Origin: Ilyomonas sp965214235
Lineage (GTDB): Bacteria; Bacteroidota; Bacteroidia; Chitinophagales; Chitinophagaceae
Direction: 5' to 3'
DNA length: 64,000 nt
Assembly: GCA_965214235.1 (NCBI GenBank)
Contig: CBDCBH010000003.1
Span: forward strand, 1,612,001-1,676,000
The notes beneath the pieces are model-generated. The model searched no databases. It had not been told where the DNA came from and saw only the letters and a list, made by a program, of their open reading frames with translations. Of this stretch, positions 51,307 through 58,145 are shown piece after piece (within the stretch, counting starts at the first letter, position 1; each line of letters begins with the position of its first letter). Both the position numbers and the translations under genes were made by a program.

Positions 51307-51693
51307 TTGAAATCAAAATTTGTTTCACTTCTTCCTGCTATCGCCTGGTTTGTTTTTATTTATATTTTGCTTACACTGCCTGGTAAAGATTTTCCTAAAA
51401 GCGATTTATTTGAAATTATTTATTTTGATAAATGGGTACATATTGGCTTATTTGGAGGTCTTGTTTTTTTGTTCAGCTATCCCTTTAAAAATACTTTTCC
51501 GTTTAAAAATTCTTTTTACCTGCTCATTGTTGTTCTTGCTGTTGTTTATGGAGTAGCGATGGAGTTTGTTCAGAAATATTTTACAACTGATCGTTCTTTT
51601 GATATCAATGATATGATGGCTAATGCAGTAGGTGCGTTACTGGGATATCTATTCTTTCGCTTTATAGCCAGAAAACATAGTGAAAAAAAATAA
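51307..51693 (+). CDS. VanZ-like membrane protein
   Basis: 128 residues starting with TTG at 51307. No in-frame ATG is available before the conserved part, and KSKFVSLLPAIAWFVFIYILLTLPG fits the family start. Four membrane helices at about 8-23, 41-60, 68-87 and 103-121. Conserved FDKWVHIGLFGGLVFLFSY and DINDMMANAVGALLGYLFF are VanZ signatures (DKxxH and D-x-x-D-x-x-x-N-x-x-G). VanZ proteins raise teicoplanin resistance in enterococci; for the short Bacteroidota versions the role is unknown. Confidence 0.83.
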   Translation: MKSKFVSLLPAIAWFVFIYILLTLPGKDFPKSDLFEIIYFDKWVHIGLFGGLVFLFSYPFKNTFPFKNSFYLLIVVLAVVYGVAMEFVQKYFTTDRSFDINDMMANAVGALLGYLFFRFIARKHSEKK

Positions 51694-51802
51694 GCCCCTG
51701 TAGAAACAGGGGCCGCAACCAAAACTAACTGCTTATGAGAAAATTGACTACTTATATTCTGTATTAGGTTTTGCAAAGCTGATGCCAATTTTTAAACTGT
51801 CT
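51684..51802 (-). ncRNA. Candidate small RNA between vanZ-like and transglycosylase genes
   Basis: On the minus strand a -7-like TAAATTTG (51816-51809) is followed about 100 bases later by a perfect intrinsic terminator GCCCCTGT/ACAGGGGC (51713-51694, loop of 4) and TTATTTTTTTT. There is no ORF of note between them on that strand. A TTTG lies 16 bases before the -7 box, slightly short of normal spacing. On the plus strand the same stretch has a 10-codon frame (51735-51767), so a leader peptide reading is also possible. Confidence 0.4.
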
Positions 51803-51875
51803 GCCTGGCAAATTTAGCTCTACTTCACTTTGCAAATTTTTAATTCGTTATTGCAAATTTCTTATACTTCTTTAA

Positions 51876-51923
51876 ATAAAAAAAGTTAAGTATCATTTTA
51901 TAGAAAAACTGACACTTAACTTT
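51876..51923 (-). terminator. Rho-independent terminator after the lytic transglycosylase gene
   Basis: On the minus strand AAAGTTAAGT-G-TCA pairs with TGA-T-ACTTAACTTT (51923-51910 and 51895-51882), followed by a run of T. Confidence 0.85.
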
Positions 51924-51975
51924 CATAATAAAGTTTAATTTTTTAAAGAAAACTTGTCTTCAATTTCAATAAATC

Positions 51976-53007
51976 TTATTTCGCCGGTATAGAAGAGTTG
52001 ATCATTAGTAGCTGAACACTTTCTTTTAACAATTGTGTTTTTACTTGATTGAATAAATCAACTTTGTCAGCAGGAAGATGTAAAGTGAAAACATCACCCT
52101 TATTTAACGCTTCTGTTAAACCAGGATTAATGCTGTTTAAATAGAAATCATCTATTTGTAGATATTTCGCCATAAGTGTAGAATTGTATCTGCCTTGTAT
52201 TTCCACACTTTTTACATATTCATTTTTATTTTTATCTGCCTCTTGCAATATTGTAAAGCCATTGCTGTTTTTTATTTCATCAGCCGTCATGGTTGTAACA
52301 CCACCAGTGCCTTCAAAATAAAAATGCACTGCTATAAATTTTTTTACATGGTTCCTTGTCTCTTGCGGCAAATATTTTTGAATCTTCCAAAAGTTATTAC
52401 TATGAGCTTCTTTCATCGCTTGCTTCACTCTTCCCTCGCCAGCGTTATAAGCTGCTATTACCAACAACCAATTACCCAAATTGTTGTATAAACTATTCAA
52501 TATTTGAGCGGCTGCCTTGGTGCTTTTTATAAAATCTTTGCGGTCATCTACTCTTCCGGTTCGCAAGCCATAATCCTTTGCTACTGATCTCATAATTTGC
52601 CAGGGACCTACTGCACCAACACATGAAGTAAGCGATGGTTTTAAATCGCTTTCAATTACAGATAAATATTTTAATTGTGTGGGGATATTGTTTTCGGTAA
52701 GAATTTTATCGAACAAATCAAAATATGATTTTCCCCAAATCTTCATCTTAGAATACCCATCACTTTGCTTGCTTAAAAAATTGGTGACAAATGGTATTAC
52801 TATGGGATTAAGTGGAATATAAATTGCCAGGTCTGGAAAAGTGGTGTTAGAGAAAAGCGACTTTGAGTTTTTAGTTGCCAAAACGCTATCTGTTTTTTTT
52901 GGATCACCTGATGATGACTTACCATCGGTAAAAGACATTAGTGAAACACTTAAAGAACAAAGAATACATACTTGCGCAAACGAGTTTGCCAGTTTTCTTA
53001 ATTGCAT
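51976..53007 (-). CDS. Lytic transglycosylase (SLT domain, MltD-like)
   Basis: 343 residues from ATG 53007. Signal peptide at 1-28 or so. SLT-type domain at about 110-240 with catalytic Glu in LKYLSVIESDLKPSLTSCVGAVGPWQIM, and YNAGEGRVKQAMKEA and ETRNHVKKFIAVHFYFEG typical of the family. The LysM repeats found in E. coli MltD are missing; the C-terminus (240-343) is instead a short domain with LPADKVDLFNQVKTQL. Cleaves peptidoglycan between MurNAc and GlcNAc in the periplasm. Same strand as gatA, tatA and rplS upstream. Confidence 0.88.
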   Translation of the reverse strand: MQLRKLANSFAQVCILCSLSVSLMSFTDGKSSSGDPKKTDSVLATKNSKSLFSNTTFPDLAIYIPLNPIVIPFVTNFLSKQSDGYSKMKIWGKSYFDLFDKILTENNIPTQLKYLSVIESDLKPSLTSCVGAVGPWQIMRSVAKDYGLRTGRVDDRKDFIKSTKAAAQILNSLYNNLGNWLLVIAAYNAGEGRVKQAMKEAHSNNFWKIQKYLPQETRNHVKKFIAVHFYFEGTGGVTTMTADEIKNSNGFTILQEADKNKNEYVKSVEIQGRYNSTLMAKYLQIDDFYLNSINPGLTEALNKGDVFTLHLPADKVDLFNQVKTQLLKESVQLLMINSSIPAK

Positions 53008-53081
53008 CAATTTCGTTTTATTTTAAAAATAAAGCGGCTTATAAGCGCTAAAATACCTGGTTACTAAAGGGCAGAACCGTT

Positions 53082-54518
53082 TCAAGCCCTTTCTCTCATC
53101 CGCATAATTGCTTCGGAAAGATTCAACAAATATAAATCGTTTTTCTGTGCAGCCATCACTTGTAAGCCAAAAGGCATGTTATTGCTATGTTTAAAAAGAG
53201 GAAGCGAAATGGCAGGAATACCCGTAAGATTAGCAAATACTGTATAAATATCTGTGAGATACATTTCTATTAAATCTGCCTTTTCGCCAAAAGCAAAAGC
53301 AGGGGACGGAACTGTGGGTAAAATAATAGCATGAAAGTTTTGAAAAACTTCTTCTGTTTTATTTACCAATAATCTTCTAACTTTCTGAGCTTTAGTAAAA
53401 TAGGCATCATAATAACCTTCGCCCAACACATACGTTCCTAATAAAATTCTACGTTGCACTTCTTTACCAAAACTTTCGGAACGACTTCTTTTATACAAGT
53501 CGGTAAGAGTGCTTTCTTCATTGCTTTTTTGTAGCCCGAATTTAATTCCATCATATCTTGAAAGGTTGCTGGATGCTTCTGCAGTTGTTAAAACATAGTA
53601 AACAGGAACAATGTAATCAAGCAACTCAAAATCAAGAGCTTGTACTTCAAATCCTAAACTTGTTAATGTTTTTATAAATGAAAAAAATGATGCAGCAATT
53701 TCGGGGTCTAATGACGGATGATTAAGGAACTGTGTGAAGTAAGCAATGCGATTGTTTGTTGTAACAGAAAGGTCATCCGCTTGTTTTTGTATAGAAGAAT
53801 TGCTTACCGTGCTATCAAATTTGTCTTCACCTGCAATTGTTTCCAATACAATGCTTACATCATCTACGCAGTTTCCAAAAATTCCAATTTGGTCGAACGA
53901 AGAAGCATAAGCCAGCAAGCCCCATCTTGAAATGGTTCCATAAGAGGGTTTAAAACCAACAATGCCACAGTAATCGGCAGGTTGCCGCACAGAGCCACCA
54001 GTATCGCTGCCCAGACTTATCATGTTTAAACCTGCTTGCACAGCCACTGCTGAACCACCGGATGAGCCACCCGGAACGCGTGTATTATCAATTGTATTAA
54101 GCACATTTCCAAAAGCCGAATTTTCATTGCTGCTTCCCATTGCAAATTCATCGCAATTGTGCCTGCCAATAATAACAGCACCTTCCTCTAAAAGCTTTTC
54201 AACAGCCGTTGCATTGTAGAGCGAAACAAAACCTTCTAAAATTTTGGAAGCTGCAGAAACCTGATGATTTTTATAGCAAAGCACATCTTTTATTCCTACT
54301 ACAACGCCATGAAGTTTGCCCTTAATGCCATGGCGTTTTGTTTGCTCATCAAGCATTACTGCACATTGCAATGCTTCATCTGCATAAACTTCCAAAAAAG
54401 CGTTGAGATGTTGTTGGTTTGCTATCTGCTCTAAATAATATTGCACGGCCTCCACGCAAGTGGTACTGCCGTGCAATAGTTGGGCATGATAGTCTTTGAT
54501 AGAATGAAAACTAAACAA
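53082..54518 (-). CDS. gatA: Glutamyl/aspartyl-tRNA amidotransferase subunit A
   Basis: 478 residues starting with TTG at 54518. An in-frame stop lies just upstream and the next Met is inside the domain, so TTG is the only sensible start. Amidase-signature catalytic triad: K77 (VVGIKDVL), S152 (PGGSSGGSAVAV) and nucleophile S176 (SDTGGSVRQP). The block GFKPSYGTISRWGLLAYASSFDQIG is diagnostic for GatA. With GatB and GatC (not in the window) it amidates Glu-tRNA(Gln) and/or Asp-tRNA(Asn). Length is typical (about 480). Confidence 0.96.
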   Translation of the reverse strand: MFSFHSIKDYHAQLLHGSTTCVEAVQYYLEQIANQQHLNAFLEVYADEALQCAVMLDEQTKRHGIKGKLHGVVVGIKDVLCYKNHQVSAASKILEGFVSLYNATAVEKLLEEGAVIIGRHNCDEFAMGSSNENSAFGNVLNTIDNTRVPGGSSGGSAVAVQAGLNMISLGSDTGGSVRQPADYCGIVGFKPSYGTISRWGLLAYASSFDQIGIFGNCVDDVSIVLETIAGEDKFDSTVSNSSIQKQADDLSVTTNNRIAYFTQFLNHPSLDPEIAASFFSFIKTLTSLGFEVQALDFELLDYIVPVYYVLTTAEASSNLSRYDGIKFGLQKSNEESTLTDLYKRSRSESFGKEVQRRILLGTYVLGEGYYDAYFTKAQKVRRLLVNKTEEVFQNFHAIILPTVPSPAFAFGEKADLIEMYLTDIYTVFANLTGIPAISLPLFKHSNNMPFGLQVMAAQKNDLYLLNLSEAIMRMRERA

Positions 54519-54545
54519 AGGCTATTGAATTATGTTTAAAAAAAA

Positions 54546-54782
54546 TTATGGTTGCGTAGTAGTTGTAGTAGTTGAATTGTTTGATACCGGCGTAGTAGTA
54601 GCAACCGTATCTTTTTCTTTCATGCCTTGTTCCAATTCTTTTTTCACATTATCCTTTGCATCGTTAAACTCACGGATGCCTTTTCCCAAACCACGCATAA
54701 ATTCAGGTATTTTTCTGCTGCCAAACAAAACAAGAATTACAACAGCAATCAATAATATTTCCTGGAAGCCTAAGTTACCCAT
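54546..54782 (-). CDS. tatA: Sec-independent protein translocase TatA/E
   Basis: 78 residues. Single N-terminal membrane helix (FQEILLIAVVILVLFG, about 6-21), then the conserved FG hinge and amphipathic helix SRKIPEFMRGLGKGIREFNDAK. The acidic/lysine middle is followed by a T/S/N/Q-rich disordered tail. Forms the pore component of the twin-arginine export system with TatC (not here). Lies between gatA and rplS on the same strand, 27 bases from gatA. Confidence 0.95.
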   Translation of the reverse strand: MGNLGFQEILLIAVVILVLFGSRKIPEFMRGLGKGIREFNDAKDNVKKELEQGMKEKDTVATTTPVSNNSTTTTTTQP

Positions 54783-54803
54783 AAAAAATGTTTAAATGAA
54801 AAT

Positions 54804-54811
54804 CAAAGATA
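54804..54811 (-). promoter_or_regulatory. -7 box for tatA
   Basis: Reverse-strand TATCTTTG matches TAnnTTTG, 21 bases before the tatA start; no clear -33. Confidence 0.5.
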
Positions 54812-54855
54812 TAAGATATATACGGTGAAAAAAGAGTTTTGGGTTAAGAGTTTAA

Positions 54856-54888
54856 TAAAAAAAGCAGAAGAATAAATCGTCTGCTTTC
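54856..54888 (-). terminator. Rho-independent terminator after rplS
   Basis: AAAGCAGA/TCTGCTTT stem; on the minus strand it is followed by seven T. Separates rplS from tatA. Confidence 0.82.
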
Positions 54889-54909
54889 ATATTTACAAAA
54901 TAAATTTTT

Positions 54910-55263
54910 TTATTTAATCCTTCTTTCCTTAATTCTGGCGCTTTTACCACTGCGTTCGCGTAAATAATACAATTTAGAACGACGAACCTTTCCCACTTTA
55001 TTTAATAAAATAGAATCAATATTGGGCGAGAAGAAAGGAAACACTCTTTCCACACCTATACTATCAGAAATTTTACGCACGGTAAACGTAGCAGTTGCAC
55101 CTTCGCCCTGAAGTTTTACAACATCGCCGCGAAAGCCCTGAATACGTTCTTTTCCGCCTTCAATAATTTTATAATTTACAGTGATGTTATCGCCCGATTT
55201 AAATTTCGGAAACTGCTTTTTAGCCGTCAGTTGCTCGTGTATAAATTGCACTGCTGCTTGCAT
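54910..55263 (-). CDS. rplS: 50S ribosomal protein L19
   Basis: 117 residues. Typical L19: FPKFKSGDNITVNYKIIEGGKERIQGFRGDVV, FTVRKISDSIGVERVFPFFSPNIDSI and KVGKVRRSKLYYLRERSGKSARIKERR. Sits at the 30S-50S interface. Own canonical promoter and terminator. In many bacteria it follows trmD, which is absent here. Confidence 0.98.
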   Translation of the reverse strand: MQAAVQFIHEQLTAKKQFPKFKSGDNITVNYKIIEGGKERIQGFRGDVVKLQGEGATATFTVRKISDSIGVERVFPFFSPNIDSILLNKVGKVRRSKLYYLRERSGKSARIKERRIK

Positions 55264-55285
55264 AGCTTTACGTTTTAGAGGACGG

Positions 55286-55318
55286 CAAAGGTATAAGCAT
55301 TTCTCTTTTCGTCCAAAA
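55286..55318 (-). promoter_or_regulatory. Canonical promoter of rplS
   Basis: Reverse strand TTTTG, 20-nt spacer, TACCTTTG (55293-55286), then 22 bases to the start codon. The clearest -33/-7 pair in the window. Confidence 0.75.
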
Positions 55319-55451
55319 CAAATTCAGTTGTGTTTGTTATATTTTGTTATAAAATTAAGGATAAATACAAACCTGGTTTTATCATTTCAATATCTTTTAT
55401 CAAAATTCGTTTGTAAAAACATTGCTTTTATTATTATTGAAAACAACGGTC

Positions 55452-56090
55452 ATGAAATTTTTGTACGCAGTTACTGTTTTATTTTGTTGTAATTCCAATA
55501 ACGTTTTTAGTCAGTATGATTCGTTGAAACCAGGAGGTCTTTATACCAGCAATTTCATTATTAATGAAATACCTCGCAACCTTACTTATTATATGCCGCA
55601 GAACTACGGCAAACTGGATTTGTATCCGTTGCTCATTTTTTTGCATGATGAAAAAAGCAGCGCAATGAATGTAATAAAACAAAACGGCGATTTTATTCAT
55701 GCAAAAGCCGATTCTTCCAATTGCATGGTGATGTACCCCGACGCCGTAGGTGGCGTTTGGAAAAGCAATAAGGATAAAGATTCGCTGAACGATAAAATGT
55801 TTATCAGTATCATGATTAACTTTTTTGTTCAGCAGTATCATTGCGATGGCAGCCGCATTTATGTGTTGGGTATTGGTGAAGGGTGCGATGTTGCTTACCA
55901 GCTTAGCTGCGAACGAAACAGGAAGATAACTGCTATTGCTGCTGTTCGTTCAACCTATAATAAAAACAAACCGCAAAGTTGTGCAGGCATGGAAGCAATG
56001 CCGGTTGTAAACCTTACAAACGAAGCCGGTACAAAAGCTGCTATCGGCAAAGCGTGGGATTTTTTGCTATCGCAGAAAAAAGAAAATTAA
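55452..56090 (+). CDS. Secreted esterase-like alpha/beta protein lacking the catalytic serine
   Basis: 212 residues from ATG 55452. Signal peptide at 1-21 (TVLFCCNSNNVFS). The fold follows PHB-depolymerase/feruloyl-esterase-like (LpqC) proteins: RNLTYYMPQNYGKLDLYPLLIFLHD, NCMVMYPDAVGGVWKSN, then the nucleophile-elbow position reads VLGIGEGCDVAYQLS. There the GxSxG Ser is replaced by Glu; the protein then shortens and no GxxHxW-type His is evident. Probably a non-catalytic binding protein or a decaying gene. Upstream of two secreted-protein genes in the same direction. Confidence 0.7.
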   Translation: MKFLYAVTVLFCCNSNNVFSQYDSLKPGGLYTSNFIINEIPRNLTYYMPQNYGKLDLYPLLIFLHDEKSSAMNVIKQNGDFIHAKADSSNCMVMYPDAVGGVWKSNKDKDSLNDKMFISIMINFFVQQYHCDGSRIYVLGIGEGCDVAYQLSCERNRKITAIAAVRSTYNKNKPQSCAGMEAMPVVNLTNEAGTKAAIGKAWDFLLSQKKEN

Positions 56091-56176
56091 AACCCTGAAA
56101 CGAAATGCTGTTACCGATAAAATATATTCAGCGATTCATAGCAAACTTATAATTTCACGTTCTCAAACTAACGAAT

Positions 56177-56935
56177 ATGTACCCATGTAAACACATTATT
56201 CTTTTGCTTGCCTTCATCGTTTTAGCAGGCAGCAGCGAAGCTCAATTTTTTAAAAAACTAAAAGACAAAGTAAACAATGCCATCAGTCCTAATTCTTCTT
56301 CTTCACAAACCAATTCAACATCCAATAATAGTTCCGGTTCACCGCAAAACAAAAAAGGCGGCGGCTTAACCAACACGCCGCCACCTGATGTACAGGCAGA
56401 AATTATAGATGCTGAAAAATCTCAAAAAGCAGGTAATTATAGCGATGCGCGCTATTCTATTCAACAAGCGTTAATGAGTGTTGAATTGCAAATTGGTAAG
56501 CAGATTTTGCAATCGTTGCCCCAAACGGTAAGCGGCTTACAGAAAGATACAACACAAAACGAAGTGATGAGCACAAGCTGGGGCTGGAACAATTTAACCA
56601 TCCAAAGCGTTTATAAAAAAGCCGATCAGCAAATGACTGTTACCATTGGCAACAACTCGTTTTACTCGGGCTTTGTAAACATGTATTTCAGCAATAGCGC
56701 TTATGTACAAACAAGTAACAACGGCAATAACCAGAATGCAAAGCAAACAAAAGTAAAAGGCAATAAAGCTGTTATTACTTATGACGAAAGCAAAGGTTAT
56801 TCGCTGCTGGTGCCGCTGGGGCAAAGCTCTTTAATTGTGTGGGAGTGCGTGAATTTTGCCAGCGAAGCAGCCGTGATGAGCGCTGCCAACTCATTTGATA
56901 TTGATGGCATAAAAAAAATGCTGGGCGAACAATAA
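56177..56935 (+). CDS. Secreted protein of unknown function (paralogue of the next gene)
   Basis: 252 residues. Signal peptide at 1-22 ending SSEAQ. An S/N/Q-rich disordered segment (32-65) is followed by a domain at about 70-250: AEIIDAEKSQKAGNYSDARYSIQQALMSVELQIGKQILQSLPQ, VTIGNNSFYSGFVNMYFSN, then KVKGNKAVITYDESKGYSLLVPLGQSSLIVWEC. The same domain order appears in the next gene. No known family recognised. The helical pair at the start looks like a single TPR-like hairpin. Predicted periplasmic or surface protein. Confidence 0.6.
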   Translation: MYPCKHIILLLAFIVLAGSSEAQFFKKLKDKVNNAISPNSSSSQTNSTSNNSSGSPQNKKGGGLTNTPPPDVQAEIIDAEKSQKAGNYSDARYSIQQALMSVELQIGKQILQSLPQTVSGLQKDTTQNEVMSTSWGWNNLTIQSVYKKADQQMTVTIGNNSFYSGFVNMYFSNSAYVQTSNNGNNQNAKQTKVKGNKAVITYDESKGYSLLVPLGQSSLIVWECVNFASEAAVMSAANSFDIDGIKKMLGEQ

Positions 56936-56965
56936 TTAAATCAATCTCTGCTTAAAAAATTAATC

Positions 56966-57556
56966 ATGAAACTTATATTTTTACTCTTTTCTGCATTCAT
57001 TACCTTTCATTCATTTGCACAAAATTTTTCTACCGATGTTGCTACCGCTAAAACAGCTTACTCATCCGGCAAATTAGAAGATGCGCATTTTGCATTGCTA
57101 CAGGCGATGCAGGAAATTGATATGATTATAGGCAAACAGGTGCTTTCTTTATTGCCTCAAAAAATGGATGCATTTGCAGCCAACGCAAAAGATGATAATG
57201 TTACTTCCAACGCCGGAATGATTGGCAGCACTATCCATCGCAGTTACGGGCAAAATAACGATGTAGATTTATCTATCATTGGCAATTCGCCAATTGTATC
57301 CACGCTCAACACGTTTTTAAATACACCATTAATTGGTGGCATGTTGAGCAATGGTAAAAACAAAATTATTAAAGTGCAAGGTTATAAAGCACAGTTAGAA
57401 AAAGAAGATGCCGGCAACGGACAAACCAATTACACTATTCAAGTTCCGATGGGCAGTTCGTTGGTAACATTTATGGGGAAAAACACCACCGATTCGCAAA
57501 TTATAAACTGGGCTAACACCATTCCGTTGCAGCAAATAGCAAAGCTGGTGCAATAA
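56966..57556 (+). CDS. Secreted protein of unknown function (paralogue of the previous gene)
   Basis: 196 residues. Signal peptide at 1-18 ending SFAQ. The domain parallels the gene before it: AKTAYSSGKLEDAHFALLQAMQEIDMIIGKQVLSLLPQ, DVDLSIIGNSPIV, KVQGYKAQLEKEDAGNG, YTIQVPMGSSLVTFMG. It lacks the disordered insert. Thirty bases separate the two genes, so they are likely one transcript ended by the palindrome at 57578-57633. Function unknown. Confidence 0.6.
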   Translation: MKLIFLLFSAFITFHSFAQNFSTDVATAKTAYSSGKLEDAHFALLQAMQEIDMIIGKQVLSLLPQKMDAFAANAKDDNVTSNAGMIGSTIHRSYGQNNDVDLSIIGNSPIVSTLNTFLNTPLIGGMLSNGKNKIIKVQGYKAQLEKEDAGNGQTNYTIQVPMGSSLVTFMGKNTTDSQIINWANTIPLQQIAKLVQ

Positions 57557-57577
57557 AATTTTTGGTTAACCCGCAGA

Positions 57578-57633
57578 AAAATGCAATAAAAACAAACGCA
57601 ACTTTTTTGTTGCGTTTGTTTTTATTGCATTTT
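57578..57633. terminator. 25-bp perfect palindrome, bidirectional terminator
   Basis: Arms 57578-57602 and 57609-57633 are perfectly complementary over 25 bases with a loop of six T. The upper stem is G/C-containing (AACGCAAC/GTTGCGTT), the lower stem A/T-rich, and both orientations of the GTTTGTTTTTA motif are included. Lies between convergent genes (secreted protein on plus, folK on minus). Confidence 0.85.
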
Positions 57634-57641
57634 ATATCAGT

Positions 57642-58127
57642 TCATGTTTTTATTTTTTTCACTTCTAAATCATCTTTACAATCATTCAATAATTGATTGA
57701 TTGTTTTATGCAGAACCGGATGAACAACATCGCCACCAATTTCTGCCAATGGCAGCAAAGCAAAACGGCGCCGGGGCAGGTAAGAATGCGGTACGGTAAG
57801 CAATTCGGTTTGTATTATTAAATCATCAATCAATAAAATATCAAGGTCAATAGTTCGCGGTCCCATTTTTATAGTGCGCCGCCTTCCCATATTATTTTCA
57901 ATTGTTAACAAAGTTTGCATAAGTTGTGCAGGCAGTAAAAAGGTAGTAAGCGCAAACACCTGGTTGTAAAAATGTGGCTGATTGGTGAAGCCCCAGGCAG
58001 CCGTTTCGTAAACAGAAGATCGGGCGGTGATGTTGCCACATTGTTCTTCCATTACATTTGCGGCTTCGTGCAAAAAGAGGAGCCGGTTGCCCAAATTGCT
58101 GCCGGCAAGCACATAAGCTGTGTTCAT
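57642..58127 (-). CDS. folK: 2-amino-4-hydroxy-6-hydroxymethyldihydropteridine pyrophosphokinase
   Basis: 161 residues. HPPK features: YVLAGSNLGNR at the N-terminus, SSVYETAAWGFTNQPHFYNQV, GRRRTIKMGPRTIDLDILL with the conserved R and the two Mg-binding Asp residues (DLD), and VPHSYLPRRRFALLPLAEI. Transfers pyrophosphate from ATP to 6-hydroxymethyldihydropterin, the step before FolP. Starts 18 bases from the divergent sppA. Confidence 0.95.
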   Translation of the reverse strand: MNTAYVLAGSNLGNRLLFLHEAANVMEEQCGNITARSSVYETAAWGFTNQPHFYNQVFALTTFLLPAQLMQTLLTIENNMGRRRTIKMGPRTIDLDILLIDDLIIQTELLTVPHSYLPRRRFALLPLAEIGGDVVHPVLHKTINQLLNDCKDDLEVKKIKT

Positions 58128-58145
58128 TATTTCAAATATCCGTGT

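Noticed and set aside
57972..58145. Upstream extension of the sppA frame
   Set aside because: Lies antisense inside folK; the membrane anchor typical of the SppA N-terminus begins right after ATG 58146.
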